Made by a program: the position numbers and the translations under genes. Source: Arthrobacter sp. U41 (GTDB lineage: Bacteria; Actinomycetota; Actinomycetes; Actinomycetales; Micrococcaceae). From it: a DNA stretch of 64,000 nt. Within the stretch, counting starts at the first letter, position 1. Every line of letters begins with the position of its first letter. Shown piece by piece: positions 19,166-27,709 of this stretch. The stretch covers positions 4,322,370 to 4,386,369 of the forward strand of contig NZ_CP015732.1 in NCBI RefSeq assembly GCF_001750145.1, read 5' to 3'. Under the pieces are notes generated by a model, which saw only the letters and a program-made list of their open reading frames with translations, searched no databases and was not told the origin of the DNA.

Positions 19166-22100
19166 CTCGTCCCCAGGGCCGCGGCGACAATCTGCTCGAG
19201 CCGTTCCGCCGAGCCCAGGTCATGCGGCCGGACCACCTGGTTGTCCGCCACGTAGTAGAACGCAGCCCGGACCTGCTCCACCGGGATGTCCTTGAGCCGG
19301 GCCCAGGCCAGCCGGTAGACGGCCAGCTGGACGGCCTTGGTCTTCAGCTGGCCGGCGGAGGGCCGGCGGCCGGTCTTCCAGTCCACCAGGTCCCAGCCGC
19401 CGTCGGCGTCGCGGAAGACAGCGTCGATCCGGCCCCGGACCACAACGTCGCCAATCCGGGTCTCCACCGGTACCTCAACATGGGCCGGGGCGCGGTTGGC
19501 CCATTCCGACCGGCGGAAGGTTTCCACCATGGTGTCGAGGCCGTAGGCCGCGTCGATGTGGTCATCGGAGCCCGCCGCCTCGCCGAGGTCCAGCATGCCC
19601 GCGGTACCGAAGTACTCCTCCACCCAGGCGTGGAAAGCGGTGCCTTTACGGGCGGACATCCCCGGTTCCCGCGGGACGGGCCGCCGCAGCCGGGCGACGA
19701 CGGAGCCGGCGTCCTCCTCCAGATCCACCAGGGTTGACGCGGAGATGTGGCCCGGCAGGTGCACCTCCTGCACCGCACTCCGGCGGGAGCGGCGTTCCAG
19801 CAGGGTCGCGGCCTCGTGCGCCCAGCCGCCGGCCGGGCCGCGCAACTGGCGTCTTGCCGTGCCGGTGGCGCCCCCAGCAGCGGCGGCGCCCGGCCCGCCC
19901 GCATCCTGCAGCACGCCGGAGCCCAAGGACTGCAGCACCCGTTCCGCGGCAGACTGCATGGCCGCCCGCCGCCCCGGCACCAGCCGCAGCCGGGCTCCGG
20001 TGCGCGGGTCGCGTGGCCCCTCCAGCGGGTCGTACGGCCACCCGGCGACCTCAAGTTCCGAGGTCAGCGGGCTCGCCTCCGGCAGCGCGTCCTCACTCAC
20101 CGACAAAGGGTGGATCGCGGCGGCGGCGTCCTCAGCGAGCACCTCCAGTTCGGCCAGGAAAGGCGACATGGCAGCCATACCGGCGCGTGCGCCCACCCAG
20201 GCGGCGCTGGAAACCCACAACACGTGTTTCGCCCGGGTGTAAGCCACATACGCCAGCCGCCGCTCTTCGGCCTCGCCGTGGACCTGGACGGCGGACTTGA
20301 ACTCCTTCTCGGCGTCGAGCCAGCCTTTTTGGTCAGGGTGTTCGAGGTCCCATTGCGGCAGGTCCGCGCGGTCCCCGCGCAGCGGCCACGGCAGTGCGGC
20401 GCTGCCGCTGCTCCAGCGGGAGTCCCGGCTGCTGGGGAAGGCTCCGGCGTTGAGCCCGGGCACAAACACAACATCCCACTCCAGGCCTTTGGAGGCGTGC
20501 ACGGTCAGCAGCTGCACCGCTTCATGGTTCACTTCGGGTGCGGCGGCGTCCAGGCCGTTCTCCTCGGCAGCCGCGGCCTCGAGCCAGGCCAGGAAGGCGA
20601 GAACGTCCACCCGTTGGGAAGTGTGCAGGAACCCGGCGGCGGCGTCCTGGAAGGCGTCCAGGTTGCGGCGGGCCTGGTGGATGCTGACCCCGGGCCGTGC
20701 GGCGACTTCGATATCGAGAAGCATGGCCCGCTCCACCTCGCCGAGCAGGGTGGTGAGGTCGTCGCCCATGAAGCCGCGCAGTTGCCGGAGTTCCGCCGAG
20801 AGCCGGTGGAGCCGCTGCAGCCCCTCGGGGCTGAGCTGGCGTCCGTGCGCGGAGGTCCAGCCTTCGCGCGGCAGCCAGTCGATGGCTTCGACCAGGCTGG
20901 CGGCGTCCGTGAGGTCGCCCTCGATCACCGCAGCATCCGCGACGTCGTCGGCGGCATCGTCGTCCGTTGTGCCGGGGCGGCCACGGCGCCGGGCGAGGAA
21001 ACTGGACCAGTCCCGCAGGGCCATCAGGTCCGCGGGCCCGATCCGCCAGCGCGCCCCGCAGAGCAGGCGCATCAGCGAATCCGAGCGGCCCGGATCGGCC
21101 AGGACCCGAAGGGTCGCCACCAGGTCGACGATCTCGGGAGTGTCCAGGAGACCGCCGAGGCCGACGATTTCGTAGGGGATCCCGCGCACCTCGAATTCGC
21201 GGCGGATGACTTCCATCTGGGCACGCCGGCGGCACAGCACCGCCATGGCGGGAGGCTCAGGCTCCGCCGCCGACCCGTCAAAGTCGGTCACCCGGAACTT
21301 CAGAACGTCGCCGGCGATCGCGGCGGCCTCGTCCTCATCGGTGCCAAAGCGGCCCATCACCACGCGGCCCTGGACCGCGGCCGGGCTGGGCTGCAGCGGC
21401 GGAACCTCGACGCCTCCGGCGGTGTCCCGTTCGCCGGCGGGGCCGGTGTGGGCTGCGGCTTTGCTGAGGGGTGCTGAAATGACGTTGGCGGCGGAGAGGA
21501 TGTTCCGGCCGTTACGCCACGCCGTGGTGAGGTACGAGGTCGGAGCCACGGCAAAGCGCTCAGCGGCGGCAGCGCCATCCTCGGCCGCGAGCCGCACCGG
21601 GAATTCGCGGACGAAGTGGAAGAGCTGGCCGGCGGAGGCGCCGCGGAAGCCGTAGATGGACTGGTTGGGGTCCCCCACCGCGGTGACCGCGTGGCCGCCG
21701 CCGAACAGGCGGGAGAAGAGGACCAGCTGGGCGTGCGAGGTGTCCTGGAATTCGTCCAGCAGCACCACCTTGTAGCGCTGGCGTTCGGTTTCCGCGGCGA
21801 CCGGGATCTCGTTGGCGACGCCGGCGGCGAGGGCCACAAGGTCGCCGAAGTCGAGGGCGCCGCGGGCGCGCTTGCCGTCCGCGTAGCGTCCCACCATTTC
21901 CGCGACGCTGGCCCGGGTGCGGAGCAGGCCGCTGAGCTCGCCCACCGCCTGGCTGGGGTTCTTTTTGGCGGTGGCGAGGTAGGGCAGCGCCTCGAACTCG
22001 GCCACCCGGTCCAGCAGCCAGCCGCGGACTCCGGCCGGGTCCTGGAGGTGTTCAGCGCACTCGCCGGCGAGCTGGATGACGGCCTTGACCAGGGTGGACT

Positions 22101-22659
22101 TGGCGGAGCGAAAGTGCTCGTACTCGCCGTCGAAGGCTTCCACGACCTCGCTCGCCAGCTGGAAGGACTGGGCGCCGCCGAGCAGCACGACGTCGCGTTC
22201 GACGCCGAGCCGGAGACCGTAGTCGGACACGATGGCGCTGGCGTAGGAGTGGTAGGTGGAGACCTTGGGTTCGAGCGCGTCGGTGCTGAGCAGTCCGGCC
22301 GGGAACACCTGGTTCTGCGTGTCGGCCGCGGCGATGCGCTGCAGCGCGCCCAGCTTGGCGCGGATGCGGGTGGCCAGCTCCCCGGCGGCCTTCCGCGTGA
22401 ACGTCACGCCGAGCACTTCCTCCGGCCGGACCCAGCCGTTGGCGACGAGCCACACCACGCGGTCGGCCATGGTGGCGGTCTTGCCCGAGCCGGCGCCGGC
22501 AATCACAAGCCGGGGAGACAGGGGCGAGGAAATGATGTGCGACTGTTCGGCTGTGGGGCTGTTCTTCTCCCCCAGCATCGCGGAGAGCTCTTCAGGGGTG
22601 AACCGGGCGGCGGGGAGAGCGGCGGGCAGGGAGGCGGGAGAAGTTGTTTCGGCGCTCAT
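19162..22659 (-). CDS. adnB: AdnB, motor-nuclease subunit of the AdnAB DNA end-resection complex
   Basis: An 1165-residue UvrD-like helicase fused to a RecB-type nuclease. Walker A AGAGSGKT is at about 54-61 and the DExx box LLDEFQDT at about 300-307, both intact, so this subunit should drive translocation. The C-terminal nuclease shows GTAFHAWVE, GRIDAVF, DLVDWKTG and QLAVYRLAW. AdnAB replaces RecBCD/AddAB in actinobacteria and resects double-strand breaks. The start is the ATG overlapping the adnA stop (ATGA, 4 bases); an upstream in-frame start at 22686 lies within adnA. The gene order atl-adnA-adnB follows the mycobacterial one as I recall it (Rv3204, Rv3202c, Rv3201c). Confidence 0.93.
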   Translation of the reverse strand: MSAETTSPASLPAALPAARFTPEELSAMLGEKNSPTAEQSHIISSPLSPRLVIAGAGSGKTATMADRVVWLVANGWVRPEEVLGVTFTRKAAGELATRIRAKLGALQRIAAADTQNQVFPAGLLSTDALEPKVSTYHSYASAIVSDYGLRLGVERDVVLLGGAQSFQLASEVVEAFDGEYEHFRSAKSTLVKAVIQLAGECAEHLQDPAGVRGWLLDRVAEFEALPYLATAKKNPSQAVGELSGLLRTRASVAEMVGRYADGKRARGALDFGDLVALAAGVANEIPVAAETERQRYKVVLLDEFQDTSHAQLVLFSRLFGGGHAVTAVGDPNQSIYGFRGASAGQLFHFVREFPVRLAAEDGAAAAERFAVAPTSYLTTAWRNGRNILSAANVISAPLSKAAAHTGPAGERDTAGGVEVPPLQPSPAAVQGRVVMGRFGTDEDEAAAIAGDVLKFRVTDFDGSAAEPEPPAMAVLCRRRAQMEVIRREFEVRGIPYEIVGLGGLLDTPEIVDLVATLRVLADPGRSDSLMRLLCGARWRIGPADLMALRDWSSFLARRRGRPGTTDDDAADDVADAAVIEGDLTDAASLVEAIDWLPREGWTSAHGRQLSPEGLQRLHRLSAELRQLRGFMGDDLTTLLGEVERAMLLDIEVAARPGVSIHQARRNLDAFQDAAAGFLHTSQRVDVLAFLAWLEAAAAEENGLDAAAPEVNHEAVQLLTVHASKGLEWDVVFVPGLNAGAFPSSRDSRWSSGSAALPWPLRGDRADLPQWDLEHPDQKGWLDAEKEFKSAVQVHGEAEERRLAYVAYTRAKHVLWVSSAAWVGARAGMAAMSPFLAELEVLAEDAAAAIHPLSVSEDALPEASPLTSELEVAGWPYDPLEGPRDPRTGARLRLVPGRRAAMQSAAERVLQSLGSGVLQDAGGPGAAAAGGATGTARRQLRGPAGGWAHEAATLLERRSRRSAVQEVHLPGHISASTLVDLEEDAGSVVARLRRPVPREPGMSARKGTAFHAWVEEYFGTAGMLDLGEAAGSDDHIDAAYGLDTMVETFRRSEWANRAPAHVEVPVETRIGDVVVRGRIDAVFRDADGGWDLVDWKTGRRPSAGQLKTKAVQLAVYRLAWARLKDIPVEQVRAAFYYVADNQVVRPHDLGSAERLEQIVAAALGTS

Positions 22660-25600
22660 TCGGTAACCTGCTTTCCCCGCAGGCACAGCGGGCAGACTTC
22701 GGGAAGGCGGCAGCCGTGGCCGCCGTGGCCGCCCTTGGAAGGGTCGTGGCGGGCCTCGAAGGTGTTCCCGGACATGACCCGGGCGGCGTCGCCGACCATG
22801 TCCAGGGCCCAGTTGTTCGCCGGGTCCAGCGGCGCCTGGGCCTGGATGCCCGGGCTCTTGGTGGTGGTGCCGAGCTGGGCGAGGACGGCCCCGCCGGGCA
22901 ATGGGGGCGGGCCGTCGTCGGGACCGGCAAAGCCTCCGGCCAGCACTGCCGCCTGGTAAGCGCCCAGCTGGGGATGCCGATCGAGGTCGGACTTGCCCGG
23001 CTGCCGTTTGCCGGTCTTGAGGTCCACGACGACGAGCCTGCCCTCGGCGTCGATCTCCAGGCGGTCGACCTGGCCGCGCAGCACGGCCGGCCGGGCCGGC
23101 CAGGGGCCGCCGGCGTTTTCGCTGCCGGCGGCGGCAGTGCCGGGGCTTCCGGCCGGGGCGGCCACGTCCGGGAGTTTCACTTCGAAGTCCTGCTCGACGC
23201 CGACCAGAGACCGGCCCTCGCTGCGCATCACCAGCACGTACTGGGCGAGCTTCCGGACCATGGTTTCAGCGCGCTGGAAGTCGAGCTTGCCTTCCCAGTT
23301 GTCCTTCATCCCGAGGGCCGGCCAGCGGCGGACGAGTTCGGCCAGGTATTCGCTTCCGGAGGCATCCGGAAGGTCCTGGGCAATGGCGTGGACGAGCGTG
23401 CCCAGGCTGCGGGCAAAGTCCGTGGCAGCCTCTCCGCCGGCGGCCTGGACGAACCAGTCCAGCGGCGATTTCTGCACCGTCTCCACCTTCGACGGCGAGA
23501 CGTATACGGTGCCGCCCGGCGGAACGACGGGCTCCTCGGTGGACAATGGCGCAAGGCCCCACCAGCTTGAGGGGTGCGCGCCGGGTACGGGCGGCTCAGC
23601 GGCCGCCAGGGCACCAAGAACGGCGCTGGCTTCCAGGGCTTCGGGGGTTCCGGCATCGAGCTGGGCGTACTGGCGCAGCTCGGCCACGAGGGCCCGCAGG
23701 GTGAGCGGACGCTCCACCGCAGTGAAACCTCGCCGGTCCTGGTCCGGGCCCAGCGGCGCCACGTAATCCAGGAACGAGGAGGGCTGTTCGTCCTCGGAGG
23801 ACACGGCGGTGCAGATCAACACCTGCCGGGCCCGCGACACGGCGGTGGAGAAGCTTCGCAGTTCGTCGTAGCGGATTTCGCGCAGCCGGCTGAGGGGATC
23901 CAGTTGCAGGGCGTATTCCACGCCGTGCTCAACGGCGTCCGCGAACAGCGTGCTGCCGAGCAGTTCGCCGCGGAGCCTGGTGTTGGGCCATACGCCTTCC
24001 TGCAGGCCGGGGACGATGACCACGGGCCATTCCCGGCCGGCGGCGCTGGCCGGGGTCATCAGTTCCACGGCGTCCTCCAGTTGGGCCCGCGCGGCGAGGG
24101 TGTCCATCGGGAGTTCCTGGCTGAGCAGGTACTCGAGGAACTGCTCGGGTCCGGAACCGGGCAGCTGGTCCACATAGCGCTCGGCGGTGTGGAAGAGGGC
24201 CATCATGGCGTCGAGATCCCGGTCGGCCCGGGCCCCGGCTGCTCCTCCGGCCAGCGCCGCTTCGGTCCAGCGCGAGGCGAGGCCGGTGGAGTTCCAAACC
24301 GCCCACAGCACCGTTTCGGCGTTGCCGCCCGGAGCCTGGGCAGCGTCCCGGCCGGCCCGGATCATCCGCGCAATCCGGCGTGCGGAGTGACCCTCGATGC
24401 CGAGTGTCGCCAGCGCGCCCGGTTCCAGCAGGGCCTCGACAAGGAGCACGTCGCTCGTGCGGCCACCGCCGCCCAGAAGCTCTTCCCGGCGCAGGGACTG
24501 GCGCAGCCGACGCAGTTCGATGGCGGTGGCCCCGCCGATCCGCGAGGTCAGCAGCGCCACGGCCGCCTCGGGGCCCAGCACGGCCGGGTCCAGGGCCACG
24601 GCGTAGGCATCCAGCAGGGGACGGACCGCGACCTCGTCGCGGACTGCGGATTCGGCCACCGGGATCCGCACCGGGATGCCCTGGCCTGCGAGGTAGCGCT
24701 GCAGCGCGCTGAGTTGGCCGCCGTTGCGCACGATCACGGCGATGTCACCGAGTTCGCGGCCGTCGTTGTATTGGGCTTCGAGGATCCGCTGGGCCACGTA
24801 GCGCAGTTCGTGCACCGGCGACGCCAGCAGGTGCGCTTCCACCGTGCCTGCGCCGGCGTCGGGGCGCACCGCTCCGACGCCAGGCTGTGCAGGGCGACCG
24901 GGCTGGGCGGGATCGTGCGGCTGCGCCGGCACCGGGGGCTGCTCGAGCCTGCGCGCGGACTGACCGCCGGCGCGGCGGGAGATCCGGCCGGCCACGGCGA
25001 GCCAGGCGTCGGCGACGGCTGGGGTGTGGCGGTGTGCTGTCCAGAGCGGCCGTTCGAGGACTGCCCCGCCGGCGGGGGCGAGCAGCCGCGGAAGTTCGGC
25101 CACGAGGTCCGGGCGGGCGCCGCGGAAGCCTTGGACCACAGTGTCCGGCGATGAGGTGATGATGGCTTCCTTGCCCGCGGCGATATCGGCGAGGAGTTCG
25201 AACACGGCCGGGTTGGCTTCCTGCATGTCGTCCACCAGGACCAGCTGGAGCCGGTCGCGTTCGGCGGCCAGGAAATCGGGTTCGTCCTGGAAGATCTGGC
25301 GGGCGGCCGTGATGATGCCGGCCGGGTCAAAGGATTCGGGCATGCGCAGGTCCAGCACGTCGCGGTACTCCGCGTACAGCGCGGCGGCGGCGACCCAGTC
25401 CGGCCGGTGGCAGCGCCGGGCGAGGACGACGAGGTCCTCGGCGGTCCGTCCGGATTCGATAATCCGGTCAAAGAGCTGGCGCACTTCCTGCCGGAAGCCG
25501 CGGGTCTGCAGGGCCGCGCCAAGGTCCTCCGGCCAGGGCAGCTCGAGTCCGGGCTGCGTGTGGCCTTCGAGCAGCTCCTTGATGATCAGGTCCTGTTCCG

Positions 25601-26129
25601 GGCCGGACAGCAGTTTCGGCGGGCGCGGCAGGGGCAGGATTCCTTCCGCCTTGGCACGCCGGATCAGGTCGAAGGCGTACGACGCCCAGGTGCGGGCCGG
25701 CGTCGTACTCAGGCTGCGGTCCAGCCGCGCGGTGAAGCGGTCCCGGAGCGAATCGGCGGCCAGTCGTCCGGGGGCGAGGATGAGCATCCGTTCCGGATCA
25801 AGGCCGGCCCGCTGCGCGCGCCGGACGGCGGCCTCCACAAGCACGGTGGATTTCCCGGTTCCCGGCGCTCCGGGAATTAGGACGGGACCGGAGCCATGCG
25901 GGACGTCGACGGCCGCGAGCTGGTCTGCCGACAGCACGGGGACCGCGCTGTGCAGCTGCCGGGGCGGCAGCAGGCGTAGTGAGGAACCGGAGGTGCCCGG
26001 CCTGGCGCGACGCTGCCCGCCCTTTGCGGGGAGGCCGGGTGCAGTCCGTGTTGACTCGGGCTGTGTTGATGTGGGCGGGGCGGACAATGGCTTCGTGCTG
26101 GGGATGGGGTTCGTGCTGGGGATGCTCAC
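22656..26129 (-). CDS. adnA: AdnA, helicase-nuclease subunit of the AdnAB complex
   Basis: An 1157-residue partner of AdnB. After about 65 low-complexity residues come a Walker A GAPGTGKST (87-95) and a divergent Walker B LVLVDDMQE (297-304): DD instead of DE, as expected for the AdnA motor, whose ATPase is known to be dispensable in mycobacteria. The C-terminal nuclease has GTLVHAIAQ, GQVDRLEI, VVVDLKTGKR and QLGAYQAAV, so its cutting site looks intact. Three cysteines (1140, 1146, 1149; C-x5-C-x2-C) end the protein. GTG start overlaps the atl stop codon by 4 bases (GTGA). Confidence 0.92.
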   Translation of the reverse strand: MSIPSTNPIPSTKPLSAPPTSTQPESTRTAPGLPAKGGQRRARPGTSGSSLRLLPPRQLHSAVPVLSADQLAAVDVPHGSGPVLIPGAPGTGKSTVLVEAAVRRAQRAGLDPERMLILAPGRLAADSLRDRFTARLDRSLSTTPARTWASYAFDLIRRAKAEGILPLPRPPKLLSGPEQDLIIKELLEGHTQPGLELPWPEDLGAALQTRGFRQEVRQLFDRIIESGRTAEDLVVLARRCHRPDWVAAAALYAEYRDVLDLRMPESFDPAGIITAARQIFQDEPDFLAAERDRLQLVLVDDMQEANPAVFELLADIAAGKEAIITSSPDTVVQGFRGARPDLVAELPRLLAPAGGAVLERPLWTAHRHTPAVADAWLAVAGRISRRAGGQSARRLEQPPVPAQPHDPAQPGRPAQPGVGAVRPDAGAGTVEAHLLASPVHELRYVAQRILEAQYNDGRELGDIAVIVRNGGQLSALQRYLAGQGIPVRIPVAESAVRDEVAVRPLLDAYAVALDPAVLGPEAAVALLTSRIGGATAIELRRLRQSLRREELLGGGGRTSDVLLVEALLEPGALATLGIEGHSARRIARMIRAGRDAAQAPGGNAETVLWAVWNSTGLASRWTEAALAGGAAGARADRDLDAMMALFHTAERYVDQLPGSGPEQFLEYLLSQELPMDTLAARAQLEDAVELMTPASAAGREWPVVIVPGLQEGVWPNTRLRGELLGSTLFADAVEHGVEYALQLDPLSRLREIRYDELRSFSTAVSRARQVLICTAVSSEDEQPSSFLDYVAPLGPDQDRRGFTAVERPLTLRALVAELRQYAQLDAGTPEALEASAVLGALAAAEPPVPGAHPSSWWGLAPLSTEEPVVPPGGTVYVSPSKVETVQKSPLDWFVQAAGGEAATDFARSLGTLVHAIAQDLPDASGSEYLAELVRRWPALGMKDNWEGKLDFQRAETMVRKLAQYVLVMRSEGRSLVGVEQDFEVKLPDVAAPAGSPGTAAAGSENAGGPWPARPAVLRGQVDRLEIDAEGRLVVVDLKTGKRQPGKSDLDRHPQLGAYQAAVLAGGFAGPDDGPPPLPGGAVLAQLGTTTKSPGIQAQAPLDPANNWALDMVGDAARVMSGNTFEARHDPSKGGHGGHGCRLPEVCPLCLRGKQVTE

Positions 26130-26542
26130 ACAGTCATTTCATCATCAGGGGCCGACAGTTTGTGCAAGGAGCGTTCCAGCCGCTCGGCAACCGCGTCGAT
26201 CCGGTCGAACTCGCCATCGCCGGGTGCCCAGCGGGCGGCCATCAGGTCCACGCGCCACCGTCCCTCGCCGGTGCGCAGGTATTCCGCGTAACTTCCCAGC
26301 AGCGGGGTTCCTTCCTGGAGGTACCGGTCGAGGGCCTCCCGCTCGTGCCCGGGCGGCGCCTCACCGTTGGCCTTCAGAACCCGCCACCAGGGCACCGAAC
26401 TGCCGTGGTGGCTCATGACGGAACCGATTTGCCGGGCACCGCCGGAACCGAGGAGTTCGGCGACGTCACCGTACGCCACCGCGGTCCCCGCGGGGATCAG
26501 TGCCACCACGTCCAGCACCGCCTCCACATACTCCATCCGCAT
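26126..26542 (-). CDS. Alkyltransferase-like protein (ATL), MGMT family without active Cys
   Basis: A 138-residue protein with the DNA-binding C-terminal fold of O6-alkylguanine-DNA alkyltransferases. The active-site PCHR motif reads PWWRV, with Trp in place of the acceptor Cys, as in ATL proteins. ATLs bind O6-alkylguanine without repairing it and flag it for nucleotide excision repair. The helix-turn-helix region VAYGDVAELLGSGGARQIGSVM is normal. It heads the co-translated run atl-adnA-adnB. The start follows a TAGGCT hexamer by six bases and has no Shine-Dalgarno sequence; a second ATG two codons on is possible. Confidence 0.88.
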   Translation of the reverse strand: MRMEYVEAVLDVVALIPAGTAVAYGDVAELLGSGGARQIGSVMSHHGSSVPWWRVLKANGEAPPGHEREALDRYLQEGTPLLGSYAEYLRTGEGRWRVDLMAARWAPGDGEFDRIDAVAERLERSLHKLSAPDDEMTV

Positions 26543-26548
26543 GACACA

Positions 26549-26554
26549 AGCCTA
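26549..26554 (-). promoter_or_regulatory. -10 hexamer TAGGCT before the atl-adnAB operon
   Basis: On the minus strand TAGGCT, six bases, ATG at 26542. It would place the transcription start at the start codon. Confidence 0.5.
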
Positions 26555-26670
26555 GCGGCCGGGGGCTCCGGAACGGGCCCCCGGCGGCGCTGTCCGGGGG
26601 CACTCCGCCCGGGCGGCGCCACGCCGGGCCCGGCCGGGTGCGGTGGCGCATTACCGTCGGTGGCAGCGGG

Positions 26671-26676
26671 TAGCGT
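26671..26676 (+). promoter_or_regulatory. -10 hexamer TAGCGT before the exonuclease gene
   Basis: TAGCGT, six bases (TGCAGC), ATG at 26683; no Shine-Dalgarno sequence. Confidence 0.5.
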
Positions 26677-26682
26677 TGCAGC

Positions 26683-27393
26683 ATGAGCACTTGGAACACC
26701 CTCCCCCGCGCAGCCTTCGACCTTGAAACCACCGGGCGGAATTCCCGTTCCGCGCGGATCGTCACGGCGTCCATCACAGTGGTGGACGCCGCCGGCGGCA
26801 TCATCAAAGAACACGAATGGCTTGCCGATCCGGGAGTCGAAATTCCCACGGAGGCCAGTGACATCCACGGCGTTACGACGGAGCGGGCCCGCAGCGAGGG
26901 CCGGCCTGCCGCTGACGTGACGAGGGAAGTTGCCGCGGCGCTGCAGGACCTCTTCGACACCGGCGTGCCGGTCATCGCCTTCAACGCCAGCTACGACTTC
27001 ACCGTGCTCGCCGCCGAGTCGGCCCGGTACGGTGTGCCGCAGCTGAGCCGCTTCCCGGTGCTGGATCCCTACGTCATGAACAAGCAGGTGGACCGGTACC
27101 GCAAAGGCAAGCGCACCCTCACCGCCCTTTGCGAGGAATACGGGGTGGACCTGAACAACGCGCACACCTCGGCGGCCGATGCCCTGGCCACCCTGCGCAT
27201 GCTCGACGCCATGGCAGGGAAGTTCCCGAAGCTCCGGATGCCGGCCAGCCACCTGCACCAGCTGCAGATAGAGTGGGCCTCCGCCCAGGCCTCCGATTTC
27301 CAGAGCTACTTGCGCAAGACCAAGCCCGCCGCCGTGATTGAAGGCGACTGGCCGGTGCTGCCGCCCGAGGACGCCAGCCGCGGCGACTTCTAG
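26683..27393 (+). CDS. DEDDh 3'-5' exonuclease domain protein
   Basis: A 236-residue protein of the DNA polymerase III epsilon/RNase T superfamily. ExoI is AFDLETTG, ExoII FNASYDF, and ExoIII HTSAADALAT with the catalytic His and Asp (DEDDh type). It is short and has no UvrC-like or BRCT partner domain, so it is a stand-alone exonuclease, of the kind often annotated as 3'-5' exonuclease in Arthrobacter. It is monocistronic, divergent from the atl-adnAB repair operon with 140 bp between the start codons. Whether it acts on DNA ends or RNA cannot be told from sequence. Confidence 0.87.
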   Translation: MSTWNTLPRAAFDLETTGRNSRSARIVTASITVVDAAGGIIKEHEWLADPGVEIPTEASDIHGVTTERARSEGRPAADVTREVAAALQDLFDTGVPVIAFNASYDFTVLAAESARYGVPQLSRFPVLDPYVMNKQVDRYRKGKRTLTALCEEYGVDLNNAHTSAADALATLRMLDAMAGKFPKLRMPASHLHQLQIEWASAQASDFQSYLRKTKPAAVIEGDWPVLPPEDASRGDF

Positions 27394-27550
27394 GGCGGCC
27401 CGCCTCCCGGACCTGCGCCGACGGGCCGGCCGGCCGGCCGGCGGCCGCCCGCTCCCTGCCCTGCTGGGATGCAGATCACATGGCGGATCCACGCGCGCCC
27501 GCCAGCGCTGGATGGGCGGGGATTCCGCCAGCGGGCATCGTCCGCGCGCA
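27394..27550 (+). other. Structured GC-rich region between exonuclease and metN
   Basis: Part of a 316-bp stretch without a gene. It opens with a run of GGCC units near 27424-27446. At 27481-27530 three nested inverted repeats occur: TGGCGGA/TCCGCCA outside, CGCCC/GGGCG inside, and the palindrome CCAGCGCTGG in the centre. A rho-independent terminator follows. It may be a folded 3' untranslated region or an attenuator leader of metNIQ. I looked for SAM-I, SAM-II and SAM-IV consensus elements and did not recognise one. Confidence 0.45.
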
Positions 27551-27554
27551 CTGG

Positions 27555-27575
27555 CCCCGGCTCTCGGGGTTTTTT
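27555..27575 (+). terminator. Rho-independent terminator upstream of metN
   Basis: CCCCG, six-base... loop GCTCT, CGGGG, then six T. A textbook intrinsic terminator. It lies 160 bp beyond the exonuclease stop and 135 bp before metN. Confidence 0.85.
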
Positions 27576-27621
27576 CGAATCTTCCACACCAAAGGTTCCT
27601 CTGTTGCGAACATGATTCGTA

Positions 27622-27644
27622 AGTGGCCGCCAATTGGCGCCACT
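27622..27644. promoter_or_regulatory. Palindrome in the metN promoter region
   Basis: CGCCAATTGGCG at 27628-27639 is a perfect 12-bp palindrome; AGTGG and CCACT flank it, with one extra C on the left. CATAAT at 27647-27652 just downstream is a candidate -10, so the palindrome would cover the -35 area, as an operator would. The regulator is unknown; the site does not resemble the McbR box of corynebacteria. Confidence 0.55.
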
Positions 27645-27709
27645 GACATAATTTAGTTCATAACCGCGCGTGTGTTATGCCGCGCCTGCACCCAACCGCC
27701 AAGGGATCA

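Noticed and set aside
27394..27709. SAM riboswitch upstream of metN
   Set aside because: Structured and followed by a terminator, but none of the conserved SAM-I, SAM-II or SAM-IV core sequences could be recognised.
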